Positions 55,675 through 63,980 of a stretch of DNA of 64,000 nucleotides are shown piece after piece (position 1 is the stretch's first letter; the number at the start of each line of letters is the position of its first letter). The notes under the pieces were generated by a model. It searched no databases. It saw only the letters and a program-made list of their open reading frames with translations, and was not told where the DNA came from. Source of the stretch: Phycisphaeraceae bacterium (GTDB taxonomy: Bacteria > Planctomycetota > Phycisphaerae > Phycisphaerales > SM1A02); NCBI GenBank assembly GCA_019636755.1, contig JAHBWZ010000002.1:434001-498000 (forward strand), given 5' to 3'. Made by a program: the position numbers and the translations under genes.

Positions 55675-56070
55675 TTACTTCTTGCCCTTCGTGGTCGCGG
55701 CGGCCTTCTTCTTGGCACCGTACTTCGAGCGGCCCTGCTTCCGACCGTCGACGCCGAGGCAGTCCAGCGCGCCGCGGACGACGTGATACCGGACACCGGG
55801 AAGGTCGCGCACACGACCGCCGCGCACGAGCACGATGGAGTGTTCCTGGAGGTTGTGGCCTTCGCCGCCGATGTACGCGGTCACTTCCTTGCCGTTCGAG
55901 AGCCGCACGCGGCAGACCTTGCGAAGCGCCGAGTTCGGCTTCTTCGGCGTGATCGTCCGCACCTGCAGACAGACCCCGCGCTTCTGCGGGCACGCGTCCA
56001 GGTCACGGACCTTCGACTTGCGGGTCTGGACCTCGCGGGGCTTGCGAACGAGTTGATTCACTGTGGGCAT
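55675..56070 (-). CDS. rpsL: 30S ribosomal protein S12 (Arg at streptomycin site)
   Basis: Decoding-centre protein, 131 residues, matching S12 throughout ([82 protein letters not shown]). Lys43 is conserved, but the residue normally Lys88 (GGRVKDLPG) is Arg88 (GGRVRDLPG). K88R is a classic streptomycin-resistance substitution. A Lys-rich C-terminal tail follows. A sigma-70-like promoter at 56106-56134 precedes it, and a purine-rich GAGGCGG lies just upstream of the ATG. Confidence 0.97.
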   Translation of the reverse strand: MPTVNQLVRKPREVQTRKSKVRDLDACPQKRGVCLQVRTITPKKPNSALRKVCRVRLSNGKEVTAYIGGEGHNLQEHSIVLVRGGRVRDLPGVRYHVVRGALDCLGVDGRKQGRSKYGAKKKAAATTKGKK

Positions 56071-56105
56071 ACGACCGCCTCTGGAGAAGGAAACGCGAGC
56101 CGGGC

Positions 56106-56134
56106 AGTGTACCGCGGGGTCTCAGGGGTCGCAA
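56106..56134 (-). promoter_or_regulatory. Promoter of rpsL-rpsG
   Basis: On the minus strand TTGCGA (56134-56129), a 17-bp spacer and TACACT (56111-56106). Predicted start of transcription is about 30 nt before the rpsL ATG at 56070. Confidence 0.65.
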
Positions 56135-56161
56135 GACAGTCCGGGCGGGCCCGGGCGGGGG

Positions 56162-57364
56162 CTATTCGTCGCTCACCCGCTCATCGGCGAGGACGGTCAC
56201 GCTCACCGCGAAGTACCCATGGTCGCCGTCGTCGGGCCCGGGATCGCGCGGTCGGATCCCGTCGATGACCAGTTCCACCCGATGCCGGCCGGGGGTCAGT
56301 TCCGGCACCGGGATGACGAGGCCCGACACGGCCGTGCCCGGCGCCCACCCCGCGCGATCGAGGTCGCTGGACCAGACGATCCGGCCCCCGAGCCGCCTGC
56401 GACCCGCCCAGAGGTTCGCGGCGCGCAGGTCCGGCCGGCCCTCGGCCCAGGGCCGCCATCGGGCCACCTCGATCCCATCGACGCGCAGGATGTGCGCGGC
56501 GGTGACGAACTCGTTCGCGCCGCGCCCGTCGCTGGCGTGCCCGGTGGAGAGGATCCGCAGCCGCGGCGTCTCCATCCCGGACGGGATCACCACCTCCATG
56601 AGGCGGTCCGGCCGCCCGGCGTCGACATGCAGGTCGGTCAGCAGGCCGCGCACGAAACGCGGCCGGCGGATGCCGGACTCTCCCGGCACCGCGCGCAGGC
56701 GGACGGTCGCGTACCAGCCGGGCTCCTCGGTGTAGGTCGAGATGTATGTCCGGATCGTCACCGCACCGCGGAAGAGGGGGGCGAAGGCGGTCACGTCCTC
56801 CACGAATCGGCCGGGCGACCCGAACCCGGTGACGAACCGCATCAGTTCGATCTCCGCCGCCGTCCGCGGGGCCTGGCCCGCCGCACCCTCGGCCACAGCC
56901 GGCCCCAGGTCCTCGGAGAGCAGGAACACCGCACCGAGGCGCGGCCAGGGATCGCGCGGCGGACCGGACGAGGCACCCGGCCGTCCGGCGCGGACCGGAT
57001 CGACATCCACCTCCAGGAGCAGCCGCGCATCACCGCCGGGCGCGGGGCCATCGGTCCCGAGGTGGACGGTCGCGTCCTTCACCTGGCCCGCGAAGCGCAG
57101 CACGAAGCCATCGGGCTCCGCGAGCAGGACGGTGTCCTTCTCCCACCGGAAGGGATGGCGATCGAGCATCACCGTCACCCCGGCCTGCGGCGCCGCCGGT
57201 CCCTGCGGGTCACGCGCCGGATCGACCGATGGCGCCGATGCCGCGACAGCAGCGTCCGGGCCGATGCCGGGCGGGACCACACTCAGCGCCGCGCCCAGCG
57301 CGCTCGCGACGAGCGCCGCGGAGGCAAGCGAGGTCCTGCGGGATGGAGTTGCGGTCGGGATCAT
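56162..57364 (-). CDS. Exported PNGase-F-like jelly-roll protein
   Basis: Secreted protein of 400 residues with a signal peptide (TSLASAALVASALGAALSVV). The second half resembles peptide-N-glycosidase F type domains: RLRILSTGHASDGRGANEFV, HILRVDGIEVARWRPWAEG, NLWAGRRRLGGRIVWSSDLDRAGWAPGTAV, parallel to the TGHG...NCAEF...W...DRAGWCPG pattern. The cysteines of that pattern are replaced (NEF without NC; GWAPG for GWCPG), so it may be a non-catalytic relative. ATG 57364 begins the signal peptide; the frame is open to 57583 with low-complexity sequence. Confidence 0.7.
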   Translation of the reverse strand: MIPTATPSRRTSLASAALVASALGAALSVVPPGIGPDAAVAASAPSVDPARDPQGPAAPQAGVTVMLDRHPFRWEKDTVLLAEPDGFVLRFAGQVKDATVHLGTDGPAPGGDARLLLEVDVDPVRAGRPGASSGPPRDPWPRLGAVFLLSEDLGPAVAEGAAGQAPRTAAEIELMRFVTGFGSPGRFVEDVTAFAPLFRGAVTIRTYISTYTEEPGWYATVRLRAVPGESGIRRPRFVRGLLTDLHVDAGRPDRLMEVVIPSGMETPRLRILSTGHASDGRGANEFVTAAHILRVDGIEVARWRPWAEGRPDLRAANLWAGRRRLGGRIVWSSDLDRAGWAPGTAVSGLVIPVPELTPGRHRVELVIDGIRPRDPGPDDGDHGYFAVSVTVLADERVSDE

Positions 57365-57500
57365 GCGTGTGGATGCCGTCGGATGGGCCGAAAGTCCCGC
57401 CGATCGGGCCTGTGCGGCGGGGGAAGGACGACGACCGTCGTCCACGGATTCCGCCCGGACCGGGAGAACCCGTCGGACGGCCGGTCGCCGCAGTCGCGCC

Positions 57501-58109
57501 TCACCAGAGCCGACCTCCCTCGACCCGGGCGTCATCATCATCATCGTCATCGCCATCCCCATCATCGACGCGTCCGGGCGCATCGCCCACCGATTCTCCG
57601 ACCGGTCCGTGCGTCAGCGCCGCCTGCGCCGCCGCGGCGACCGCGAGCCGATCGCAGAACTCGTTCTCCGGGTGGCCGACATGCCCGCGGATCCAGACCG
57701 GCGTGATCTCGTGCTCGCGCCGGAGGGCGTCCAGCGTTCGCCAGAGATCCTCGTTCATCACCGCCGCGCCCTTGCCCCGGCCGCGCCCGCGCCGCCATCC
57801 CCTGGCGATCCAGCCGTCCAGCCACTCGCGAAGCCCGTGGATCACGTACTGGCTGTCGCTGACCAGCTGCACGCGCGACCGCTGCTTGAGTCGGCGAAGC
57901 CCATGGATCACCGCCTGGAGTTCCATCCGGTTGTTCGTGGTCCGGGGTTCGCCACCGCTTCCGGAGAGTTCGCGGCCCGTGCGATGGCAGCGCAGCAGGT
58001 ACCCCCACCCGCCCGGCCCGGGATTGCCGGTGCAGGCACCGTCTGTGTACAGCGCCACCTCCGGAAGTGACCCGGATGCACGTCCGTCATCCTGCGCCGA
58101 TCCGCTCAT
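57501..58109 (-). CDS. rnhA: Ribonuclease HI with acidic C-terminal tail
   Basis: Cleaves RNA in RNA-DNA hybrids. Active-site acidic residues are all in place: YTDGACTGNPGPGGWG (Asp), TTNNRMELQAVIHGL (Glu), LVSDSQYVIHGL (Asp) and GHPENEFCDRLA (Asp). Length 202 residues, with ~40 extra at the C-terminus ending in a run of Asp (DDGDGDDDDDDDARVEGG) encoded by a GAT-rich microsatellite (57533-57570). ATG 58109 has TACAAT 9 nt upstream, suggesting a leaderless message. Confidence 0.95.
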   Translation of the reverse strand: MSGSAQDDGRASGSLPEVALYTDGACTGNPGPGGWGYLLRCHRTGRELSGSGGEPRTTNNRMELQAVIHGLRRLKQRSRVQLVSDSQYVIHGLREWLDGWIARGWRRGRGRGKGAAVMNEDLWRTLDALRREHEITPVWIRGHVGHPENEFCDRLAVAAAAQAALTHGPVGESVGDAPGRVDDGDGDDDDDDDARVEGGRLW

Positions 58110-58118
58110 GCGGGGCGG

Positions 58119-58124
58119 ATTGTA
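58119..58124 (-). promoter_or_regulatory. -10-like hexamer at rnhA
   Basis: On the minus strand TACAAT ends 9 nt before the ATG at 58109. Confidence 0.45.
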
Positions 58125-58513
58125 CGAGCGACTTCCGGGAGGAGCCCCGGCGCGTGCGCGACAGTCGCTCTGGTCTCCGCGGGACGCAGGCGCCGGGACC
58201 GCATCCTGTGCACCCGGTCACCCGGATGCGCATGGCCCCCATGCCTCCGGCAGATGCAGCAGATCCACGATCTCGACGTCGCGGCCGCGGCGGCTGCCCG
58301 GATCCGGCGGAGGCGCTTGATCGCTCACTCGCGTATCTCGCGCGCTCTCTCGCAGTCTCGGGTTCTCTTGCGCGCGTGCTTCCTTCCTTCCTGATCGCAT
58401 GCCAATGGGAGCTGCGCCCCCCTTGAACCCCCCACGCAGATGGGCGGCCTCTGTGAGGTCCGGCCCGGCGCATCGGCGCCGCTCATGCCGCGCCCGCACG
58501 CGGGCCGCGGGAA
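58125..58513. other. Intergenic region with type A/C repeat relatives
   Basis: About 390 nt. It contains a type A hairpin repeat (58399-58433) and a partial type C repeat (about 58176-58199). No gene supported. Confidence 0.5.
58399..58433 (+). repeat. Dispersed hairpin repeat, type A, copy 4
   Basis: ATGCCAATGGGAGCTGCGCC then CCCCTTGAACCCCCC; a slightly diverged copy of 20534-20570. Confidence 0.75.
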
Positions 58514-61500
58514 TCACGGACACCCCCCCCATGCGGCGAGGAGGATCAGCACATCGCCGAACGCCACCTCGCCGTCGCCATCGAGATCCGGATCGCATCC
58601 CTCGCATGGCCCCCACGCGGCGAGCAGCACCAGCAGATCGCCCATGCCGACGGTGCCGTCGGCGGTGAGATCCGCCGGACACGCACGCACCGCCGGGCAC
58701 GCCTGCCACTTCGCAAGCTGACCCGCCGGGACTCCGTCGGCGAGCGTGAACAGCCCGCTGGCGAAGAGCGCCGGACCGCTGCCGTCGTCGAACGCTGCCA
58801 GCGCGCTCACGACGTTGTTCATCCCCTCGCCCGTCGCGTGCCAGGCCGCTCCGTCCCAGCGCGCGATGCGGAACTTGAACACCGGGCCGCCGCCGGCGCT
58901 CGTGAATGCGCCGCCCGCCCAGAGAGAGGGACCGTTGACGTCGTTGAGTACCGCCAGCGCGTACACCGTATCGCCCATCCCGGTCCCGAAGCCCAGCCAG
59001 GCGCTTCCGTTCCACCGCGCGATGCGCAGTCGCGACGTGCCACCGGCGACGGTGAACGCGCCCCCCGCACAGAGCACCGGACCGCTGCCGTCGTCGTAGA
59101 CGGTCAGCGCGTGCACCTCGCCCATGATGTTGCCGCCCACCGACGACCATGCGCGGCCGTCCCACCGCGCGATGTGGTGGATCGGCGCGCCGCCGACGCT
59201 GATGAACGCTCCGCCCGCATACAGCGCAGGACCCGACCCGTCGTCGAACACCGCCAGCGCATTCACCGGTGCATCGATCCCGCCCGCAAGGGGCGACCAC
59301 GAGGCACCATCCCACTTCGCGATGCGGAGCGCAGACACACCACCCGCCATCGTGAACGATCCACCCGCGTAGAGCGCGGGGCCACTGCCGTCATCGAATA
59401 CCGCGAGCGCGCGGACCGACCCGTTCAGCCCGCTGCCGACCGCGGACCATGAGACACCGTTCCACCGCGCGATGCGCTCCACGGGTATACCGCCGGCCTT
59501 GGTGAATGACCCGCCGACATACAGCGCTGCGCCCGAACCATCGTCGAAGACCGTCATCGCACCGACCGGCAGGTCAGTCCCCCCGCCGACCGGCGACCAC
59601 GACGCACCATCCCACCGTGCGATGTGCCGCGCGACACACTCGCCTGCGGTCGTGAACTGGCCGCCGGCATACAGCGCGGGACCCGAGCCGTCGTCGAAGG
59701 CGGCAAAGACGGCCGCTTGCGCATTCATGCCCTGGCCGCTTCCCACGGCGCTCCACGCCTGTCCGTCCCAGAGGGCCAGCGCATGTGCCGGCACCCCGCC
59801 CGCAATCGAGAACCAGCCACCCGCCGCAAGCCGGGCGCCGCTGCCACCCTCGATCGCGGCAAGAGTCCGCACCTGGCTGTCCATGCCGCTCCCCACCGCA
59901 GACCACGACACACCGTTCCACGTCGCCACGGACTTCGCCGACACGCCGCCGGCGGTGGTGAACGCACCGCCGGCATGGAGTTGCGGACCGCCGTCACCCT
60001 CCGCCATCGCCAGGGCGTACACCGTGGCATTCATGCCGCTTCCGATCGCCGACCACGCGGTGCCGTTCCATCGCGCGATGCGGTTCGTCGGAATGCCGGA
60101 TGCCAGCGTGAACGCACCGCCCGCGCAGAGCACCGCCGTCCCACCGTCCGGCACGACCGCAAGGGCATGCACCGCGCCGTTCGTCCCGCTCCCGACCGGG
60201 TGCCACGCGGCGCCGTCCCACTTCGCGATGTTGCTCGCGGGAGCGCCGCCGGCGGTCTGGAAGGTGCCGCCCGCATAGAGCGCGGGACCGGTCCCGTCAT
60301 CGAACACCGCCAGCGCGCGCAGCTCCGTCCCGATGCCCGTTCCGAGGCCCGCCCCGAGGGCGGACCACGACGCGCCGTCCCACTTCGCGATGCGACTCGC
60401 CGACTGGCCGCTCGCACTCGTGAACCGCCCGCCCACATAGAGGGCGGGACCCGAGCCGTCGTCGAAGACCGTCATCGCATTCACGGTGCCGCTCACGCCG
60501 TTCCCGAGCGACACCCATGAGACGCCGTTCCACTTCGCGATGCCGTTCACCGTGACTCCGCCCGCGGTGGAGAAACCGCCGCCCGCATAGAGCGCGGGAC
60601 CCGCGCCGTCGTCGAAGACGGCCAGCGCATACACCCCGAAGCTGAATCCGCTTCCCAGCGGCGACCACGCGGTGCCGTCCCACTTCGCCACGCGATACGC
60701 CGGGACGCCTCCGGCACCGGTGAAGTCTCCCCCTGCGTAGAGCGCCGGACCGCTACCGTCGTCGAAGACCACGATGGCGTAGACCGCCGGATCCATCCCG
60801 GGCCGACCGAACCCCGGCAGCCACGAACCTTCGCACCCGGTGGCCGCGCGGACGGTGATGATGCCGCCGTCGATGGTGGTCTGCCGACCACCGGCCCGCC
60901 GCACCTCCTCGATCGCCAGACGGCGCTGACCCGTCAGCGTCACTCCCTGGCTGCCGGACATCGCCGAGAGGTCGATCCCCGCCACGGTGATCCCGTCGAG
61001 GCCGCCGGTCCGGGCACCTGTGGCGCCGGCCGGCATGGACAGCGCCGACAGCAGCCAGGCACAGAGGCCCCGCGCGATCCACCCGGACGAGTCCGGACGC
61101 CGCCCGTGCCGTCCAGCCCTGTGCGCCGCGCGGGAACGCATGGCCGGCGCGGGCGCACCCGGGTCACCGGCCGTCATCCGGTGAATGGGGCGCCGTCTGC
61201 GTCCTTGCATGAACCATGCCGCCGGCAGCAGCAGCGCCAGTGTCCCCGGACCGGGCACCGCCATGGGGACGAAGTGCAGGTCGTCGATGCCGAAGTCATG
61301 ATCCGAGTCGAACAGCCGGACGCGGTTGAACGGCGTGGTCGAGATCACGCCGGAGAAATTGCCGGGGCCACCGGGACCATCGAACACCCAGTGGCCGATG
61401 AAGAGATCGTCCCAGTAGAACTGCGCCGTGAATACTCCCGGGAAGTCCGCCGCCAGCGCCTGCATCGGACGGTCGAAGTGCAGGACCGCGTCACTGTTGA

Positions 61501-61798
61501 CCGCGCGCATCCCACGACCGTCGATGGGGAAACTGAGTGTCGACGAGGCGATCTGCACCCAGCCAGACCCGGTCACCGTCAGCCCGTGGGACTCCTGGTA
61601 CTGCGTGTTGAGCAGCGCGACCGGGTGCTCCGTGAACGTGATCGTCTCGATCCCGCCGAGGGCGTTGGCGTCCGCGAACCACGCATCACGTTCGTTGTGC
61701 CAGTACTTGACCAGAGCCGCACATGCCCTGGAACTGAGGGTCTGCACCGGGAGAACGACGATCATGACCGCGCCGACCAGTCGAAGTACACGTCTCAT
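58514..61798 (-). CDS. Read-through fusion: PEP-CTERM protein joined to LYAGGxF-repeat dockerin protein
   Basis: One continuous frame of 1094 residues. Residues 1-~210 are a PEP-CTERM surface protein closely matching 20715-21341 (ETITFTEHPVALLN, VRLFDSDHDFGIDDLHFV, VPGPGTLALLLPAAWFM plus four Arg). The rest is a second exported protein: its own signal-like segment (WIARGLCAWLLSALSMPAGA), fourteen ~45-residue VFDDGSGPALYAGGxFTxAGG repeats and two dockerin-like units (DLTADGTVGMGDLLVLLAAW, DLDGDGEVAFGDVLILLAAW). Alignment with copy 1 shows that the ancestral TGA stop of the first gene survives at 61164-61166 but is out of frame after loss of one base. The second part has its own ATG at 61141, so two products are possible. 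Confidence 0.82.
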   Translation of the reverse strand: MRRVLRLVGAVMIVVLPVQTLSSRACAALVKYWHNERDAWFADANALGGIETITFTEHPVALLNTQYQESHGLTVTGSGWVQIASSTLSFPIDGRGMRAVNSDAVLHFDRPMQALAADFPGVFTAQFYWDDLFIGHWVFDGPGGPGNFSGVISTTPFNRVRLFDSDHDFGIDDLHFVPMAVPGPGTLALLLPAAWFMQGRRRRPIHRMTAGDPGAPAPAMRSRAAHRAGRHGRRPDSSGWIARGLCAWLLSALSMPAGATGARTGGLDGITVAGIDLSAMSGSQGVTLTGQRRLAIEEVRRAGGRQTTIDGGIITVRAATGCEGSWLPGFGRPGMDPAVYAIVVFDDGSGPALYAGGDFTGAGGVPAYRVAKWDGTAWSPLGSGFSFGVYALAVFDDGAGPALYAGGGFSTAGGVTVNGIAKWNGVSWVSLGNGVSGTVNAMTVFDDGSGPALYVGGRFTSASGQSASRIAKWDGASWSALGAGLGTGIGTELRALAVFDDGTGPALYAGGTFQTAGGAPASNIAKWDGAAWHPVGSGTNGAVHALAVVPDGGTAVLCAGGAFTLASGIPTNRIARWNGTAWSAIGSGMNATVYALAMAEGDGGPQLHAGGAFTTAGGVSAKSVATWNGVSWSAVGSGMDSQVRTLAAIEGGSGARLAAGGWFSIAGGVPAHALALWDGQAWSAVGSGQGMNAQAAVFAAFDDGSGPALYAGGQFTTAGECVARHIARWDGASWSPVGGGTDLPVGAMTVFDDGSGAALYVGGSFTKAGGIPVERIARWNGVSWSAVGSGLNGSVRALAVFDDGSGPALYAGGSFTMAGGVSALRIAKWDGASWSPLAGGIDAPVNALAVFDDGSGPALYAGGAFISVGGAPIHHIARWDGRAWSSVGGNIMGEVHALTVYDDGSGPVLCAGGAFTVAGGTSRLRIARWNGSAWLGFGTGMGDTVYALAVLNDVNGPSLWAGGAFTSAGGGPVFKFRIARWDGAAWHATGEGMNNVVSALAAFDDGSGPALFASGLFTLADGVPAGQLAKWQACPAVRACPADLTADGTVGMGDLLVLLAAWGPCEGCDPDLDGDGEVAFGDVLILLAAWGGCP

Positions 61799-61819
61799 GG
61801 CTCTGCTCCTCTCTTCCGA

Positions 61820-63259
61820 TCACTCGATCGTCGCGATGCACGCGGCCAGTGCCACCGGGTCATAGCCCACGCGGGCGATGCAGTCCTGCACCGACTGCGG
61901 CAGGCCCATCGCCTGCTGGCCGCAGACACCCCAGTTGGAACTCAGGATCAGGAGGTCGGAGAACCCGACATCACGATTCCCGTCCAGGTCCCACGGGCAC
62001 CACGCGCAGGCATGGCCGCACGGGCCCCAGTTGGCCAGGAGCAGCAGCAGATCGCTGAACCCGATCCCGCCGTCCTCGTCCAGGTCTCCGGGACGGTCGC
62101 AGCCGTCGATCGGGGTCAGAAGGTACAGGCGATAGCGGTCATCTCCCTGGGAACCACGTTCGCCCCACGCGATGATCCAGCCGTGATCGTTGACGTCGAA
62201 CGCCTGGCGCAGAAGGACGGTCTCGCAGTCCTCGCACTCGATCTCCACGGTCCCGGCACCGCCGCCTATCTGGAGCCGCCACCCCTCCCATGCACCGCTG
62301 TTCGTCATCGATGCATACGCCGGGAGTCTCCAGAGGAGCGGGACCACCTGATCGGTATCCCACCCCACGACCTGCGTCAGGAACGATGCGCGGTTGATCG
62401 ACTCGGCGCGGGAATGAAACGCCACCGCATCCACCGCATCGTGCAGCCGCACCAGCGCCGACGATGATGCCGGCCAGAGCACCGCCTCGCGCCGGCAGTC
62501 GATCTCCTCCACCTCCTCCTCTTCGATCACCACCGTGCGGCGCTCCGCGTCGTACGCGAGCGTGCTGGGCATCGCGGGGCCACCCGTGACACACACCGCA
62601 CGATCCAGCGGTGAGAAGGCCGGCGTGCCGCCCAGGTCCTCCAGGACGCCCGCCGACACGAAGCAGCGCGAGTCCTCGCTTCCCTGGCAGTCCGAGTACA
62701 CGCACGTCCCGTCTCTGCCCGTCTCGAGCACGACCGCAGGATCGTCGTCTCCGGTGACCGCCATCGCCCGTGCCCATCGGTTCTCGGGATCGCAGGGGCT
62801 GGGCGCTTCGCCTTGGAAGACCAGCACCTGCCACGGCAGTCCCAGGATGTCCGCGGGATCGGCGATGAACGCCTTGCCGGTGCCCGCGATGATGCCGGTG
62901 CCGCCGAACTGGCCCACGATGAAGCCCCCGTCACCGATGTCACGCGCATAGGAATGGCCGGTCAGGATGGGCTCAGGATCCTGGCCGGAAGTGTCCACGA
63001 ACCAGGTCGAGAGATCGTGCACACCGGCGGCCTTCCCGAATGCGGCCTCCGGCAGCCACACCATCGCGCGGTACGACCCGCCCGAGAGGCGCCGCGTGAA
63101 GGCGATCTGGCCGCAGTTGTTGATCCCGAACCGGCCTTCAAGGTCCGCATCAGGCTGGAACCCGATGATCGAGATCTCCGTCATCTGGTACCGCGGCGGG
63201 TCGGCGTGGGCTGAGCGCGACATGTCACGCAGCCCCGGAAACAGGCATGAGAGCGCCAT
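61820..63259 (-). CDS. Secreted dockerin-repeat protein (copy 2 of duplicated pair)
   Basis: 479-residue paralogue of 21402-23084 with very high identity (for example AMVWLPEAAFGKAAGVHDLS, VTGDDDPAVVLETGRDGTCV). Compared with copy 1 it lacks an in-frame ~81-residue segment between RRTVVI and EEIDCRREA, a 243-bp deletion. The two dockerin-like units and Cys-containing tail are kept (DLDEDGGIGFSDLLLLLANW, DLDGNRDVGFSDLLILSSNW). The ATG at 63259 lacks a Shine-Dalgarno site and overlaps the TGA of the leader ORF. It is followed after 21 nt by the PEP-CTERM fusion gene. Confidence 0.83.
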   Translation of the reverse strand: MALSCLFPGLRDMSRSAHADPPRYQMTEISIIGFQPDADLEGRFGINNCGQIAFTRRLSGGSYRAMVWLPEAAFGKAAGVHDLSTWFVDTSGQDPEPILTGHSYARDIGDGGFIVGQFGGTGIIAGTGKAFIADPADILGLPWQVLVFQGEAPSPCDPENRWARAMAVTGDDDPAVVLETGRDGTCVYSDCQGSEDSRCFVSAGVLEDLGGTPAFSPLDRAVCVTGGPAMPSTLAYDAERRTVVIEEEEVEEIDCRREAVLWPASSSALVRLHDAVDAVAFHSRAESINRASFLTQVVGWDTDQVVPLLWRLPAYASMTNSGAWEGWRLQIGGGAGTVEIECEDCETVLLRQAFDVNDHGWIIAWGERGSQGDDRYRLYLLTPIDGCDRPGDLDEDGGIGFSDLLLLLANWGPCGHACAWCPWDLDGNRDVGFSDLLILSSNWGVCGQQAMGLPQSVQDCIARVGYDPVALAACIATIE

Positions 63260-63354
63260 CAGCGCGCAAGAACCGCGAACCGCGAACCGCGAACGGGAAT
63301 CGTGCCGGCCGACGCGCCGGCGTCAAGGGAGATGGGATGTCGAGTGTTCGTCAT
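63259..63354 (-). CDS. Leader ORF with heptanucleotide repeats (copy 2)
   Basis: A 31-residue ORF, ATG 63354 with AAAGGAG upstream, ending in TGATG over the dockerin start. It equals the 39-residue leader of copy 1 minus one Arg codon and three heptamers. Same start, same ribosome-binding site and same overlap are kept. Function inferred only. Confidence 0.5.
   Translation of the reverse strand: MTNTRHPISLDAGASAGTIPVRGSRFAVLAR
63270..63290 (-). repeat. Tandem heptanucleotide tract, 3 x GCGGTTC
   Basis: Three perfect units in the same position as the six-unit tract at 23095-23136. Confidence 0.95.
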
Positions 63355-63655
63355 GACGGCGGGTACTCCTTTGGTGAGGTCTGGTGTCATGAACGCGAAA
63401 AGGCGGATCCAGTGAACGAGGGCGGGAGGCACGAGGTCGGCCGGGCCGGAGCGGGAGGTCCCCGGGGGTCCGGGGGTCCGGGGGTCCGGGGGTTCGGGGG
63501 TTCGGGGGCCAAGCACGGGCCAAGCCGTCCTCTTCTTCTTCAGGTACGCCATCCTGCACGGGATCCTGCGGGCATCGGCGCGAAATCAGAAATTTCTTCG
63601 GGGCGGGATGGGGAGGCGGAGGGGGCCTCGAGCACGCACGCACGGCACCAGAGGG

Positions 63656-63875
63656 GCCAAGGTCGGTAGCCGCCAGTACGCCGGCCGAGCCGAAGGCGAG
63701 GACGGCGTACTGGCGGTTGCGGCGCCAGAATCTTCCCCGCCCCGCGAGGGGCGGCGGAGGCGGTCGACGTCGTGCGCTTCCGCTCCCCCTTGCGGGGGAG
63801 GATTGTTCTTGGCGCGCGATGTCCACGAGTTCCGCTTCGCTCCCTTCGACTGTGCTCAGGGCTACCGACCTTGGC
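63656..63875. mobile_element. MITE-like segment with 16-bp terminal inverted repeats
   Basis: GCCAAGGTCGGTAGCC (63656-63671) is exactly inverted at 63860-63875, bounding 220 bp with no coding capacity. Inside, CCGCCAGTACGCC (63670-63682) pairs with GGCGTACTGGCGG (63704-63716), a perfect 13-bp hairpin. No flanking target-site duplication was confirmed, so mobility is inference. Confidence 0.45.
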
Positions 63876-63944
63876 TCCTTCGGAGCCGCAGGCGCGCGCA
63901 CCACCGCATCCCGGCGAGAGAGCAATCGGGCATGCTCCCTTCGC

Positions 63945-63980
63945 AAGGGGGGTTCAAGGGGGGCGACAGCCCCCATTGGC
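63945..63980 (-). repeat. Dispersed hairpin repeat, type A, copy 5
   Basis: Reverse-orientation copy (AAGGGGGGTTCAAGGGGGG then CGACAGCCCCCATTGGC), closest to copy 2 at 23603-23637. Confidence 0.8.

Noticed and set aside
63323-63976. 217-codon minus-strand ORF at window end
   Set aside because: Composed of a type A repeat and the inverted-repeat element; it ends inside the leader region in another frame.
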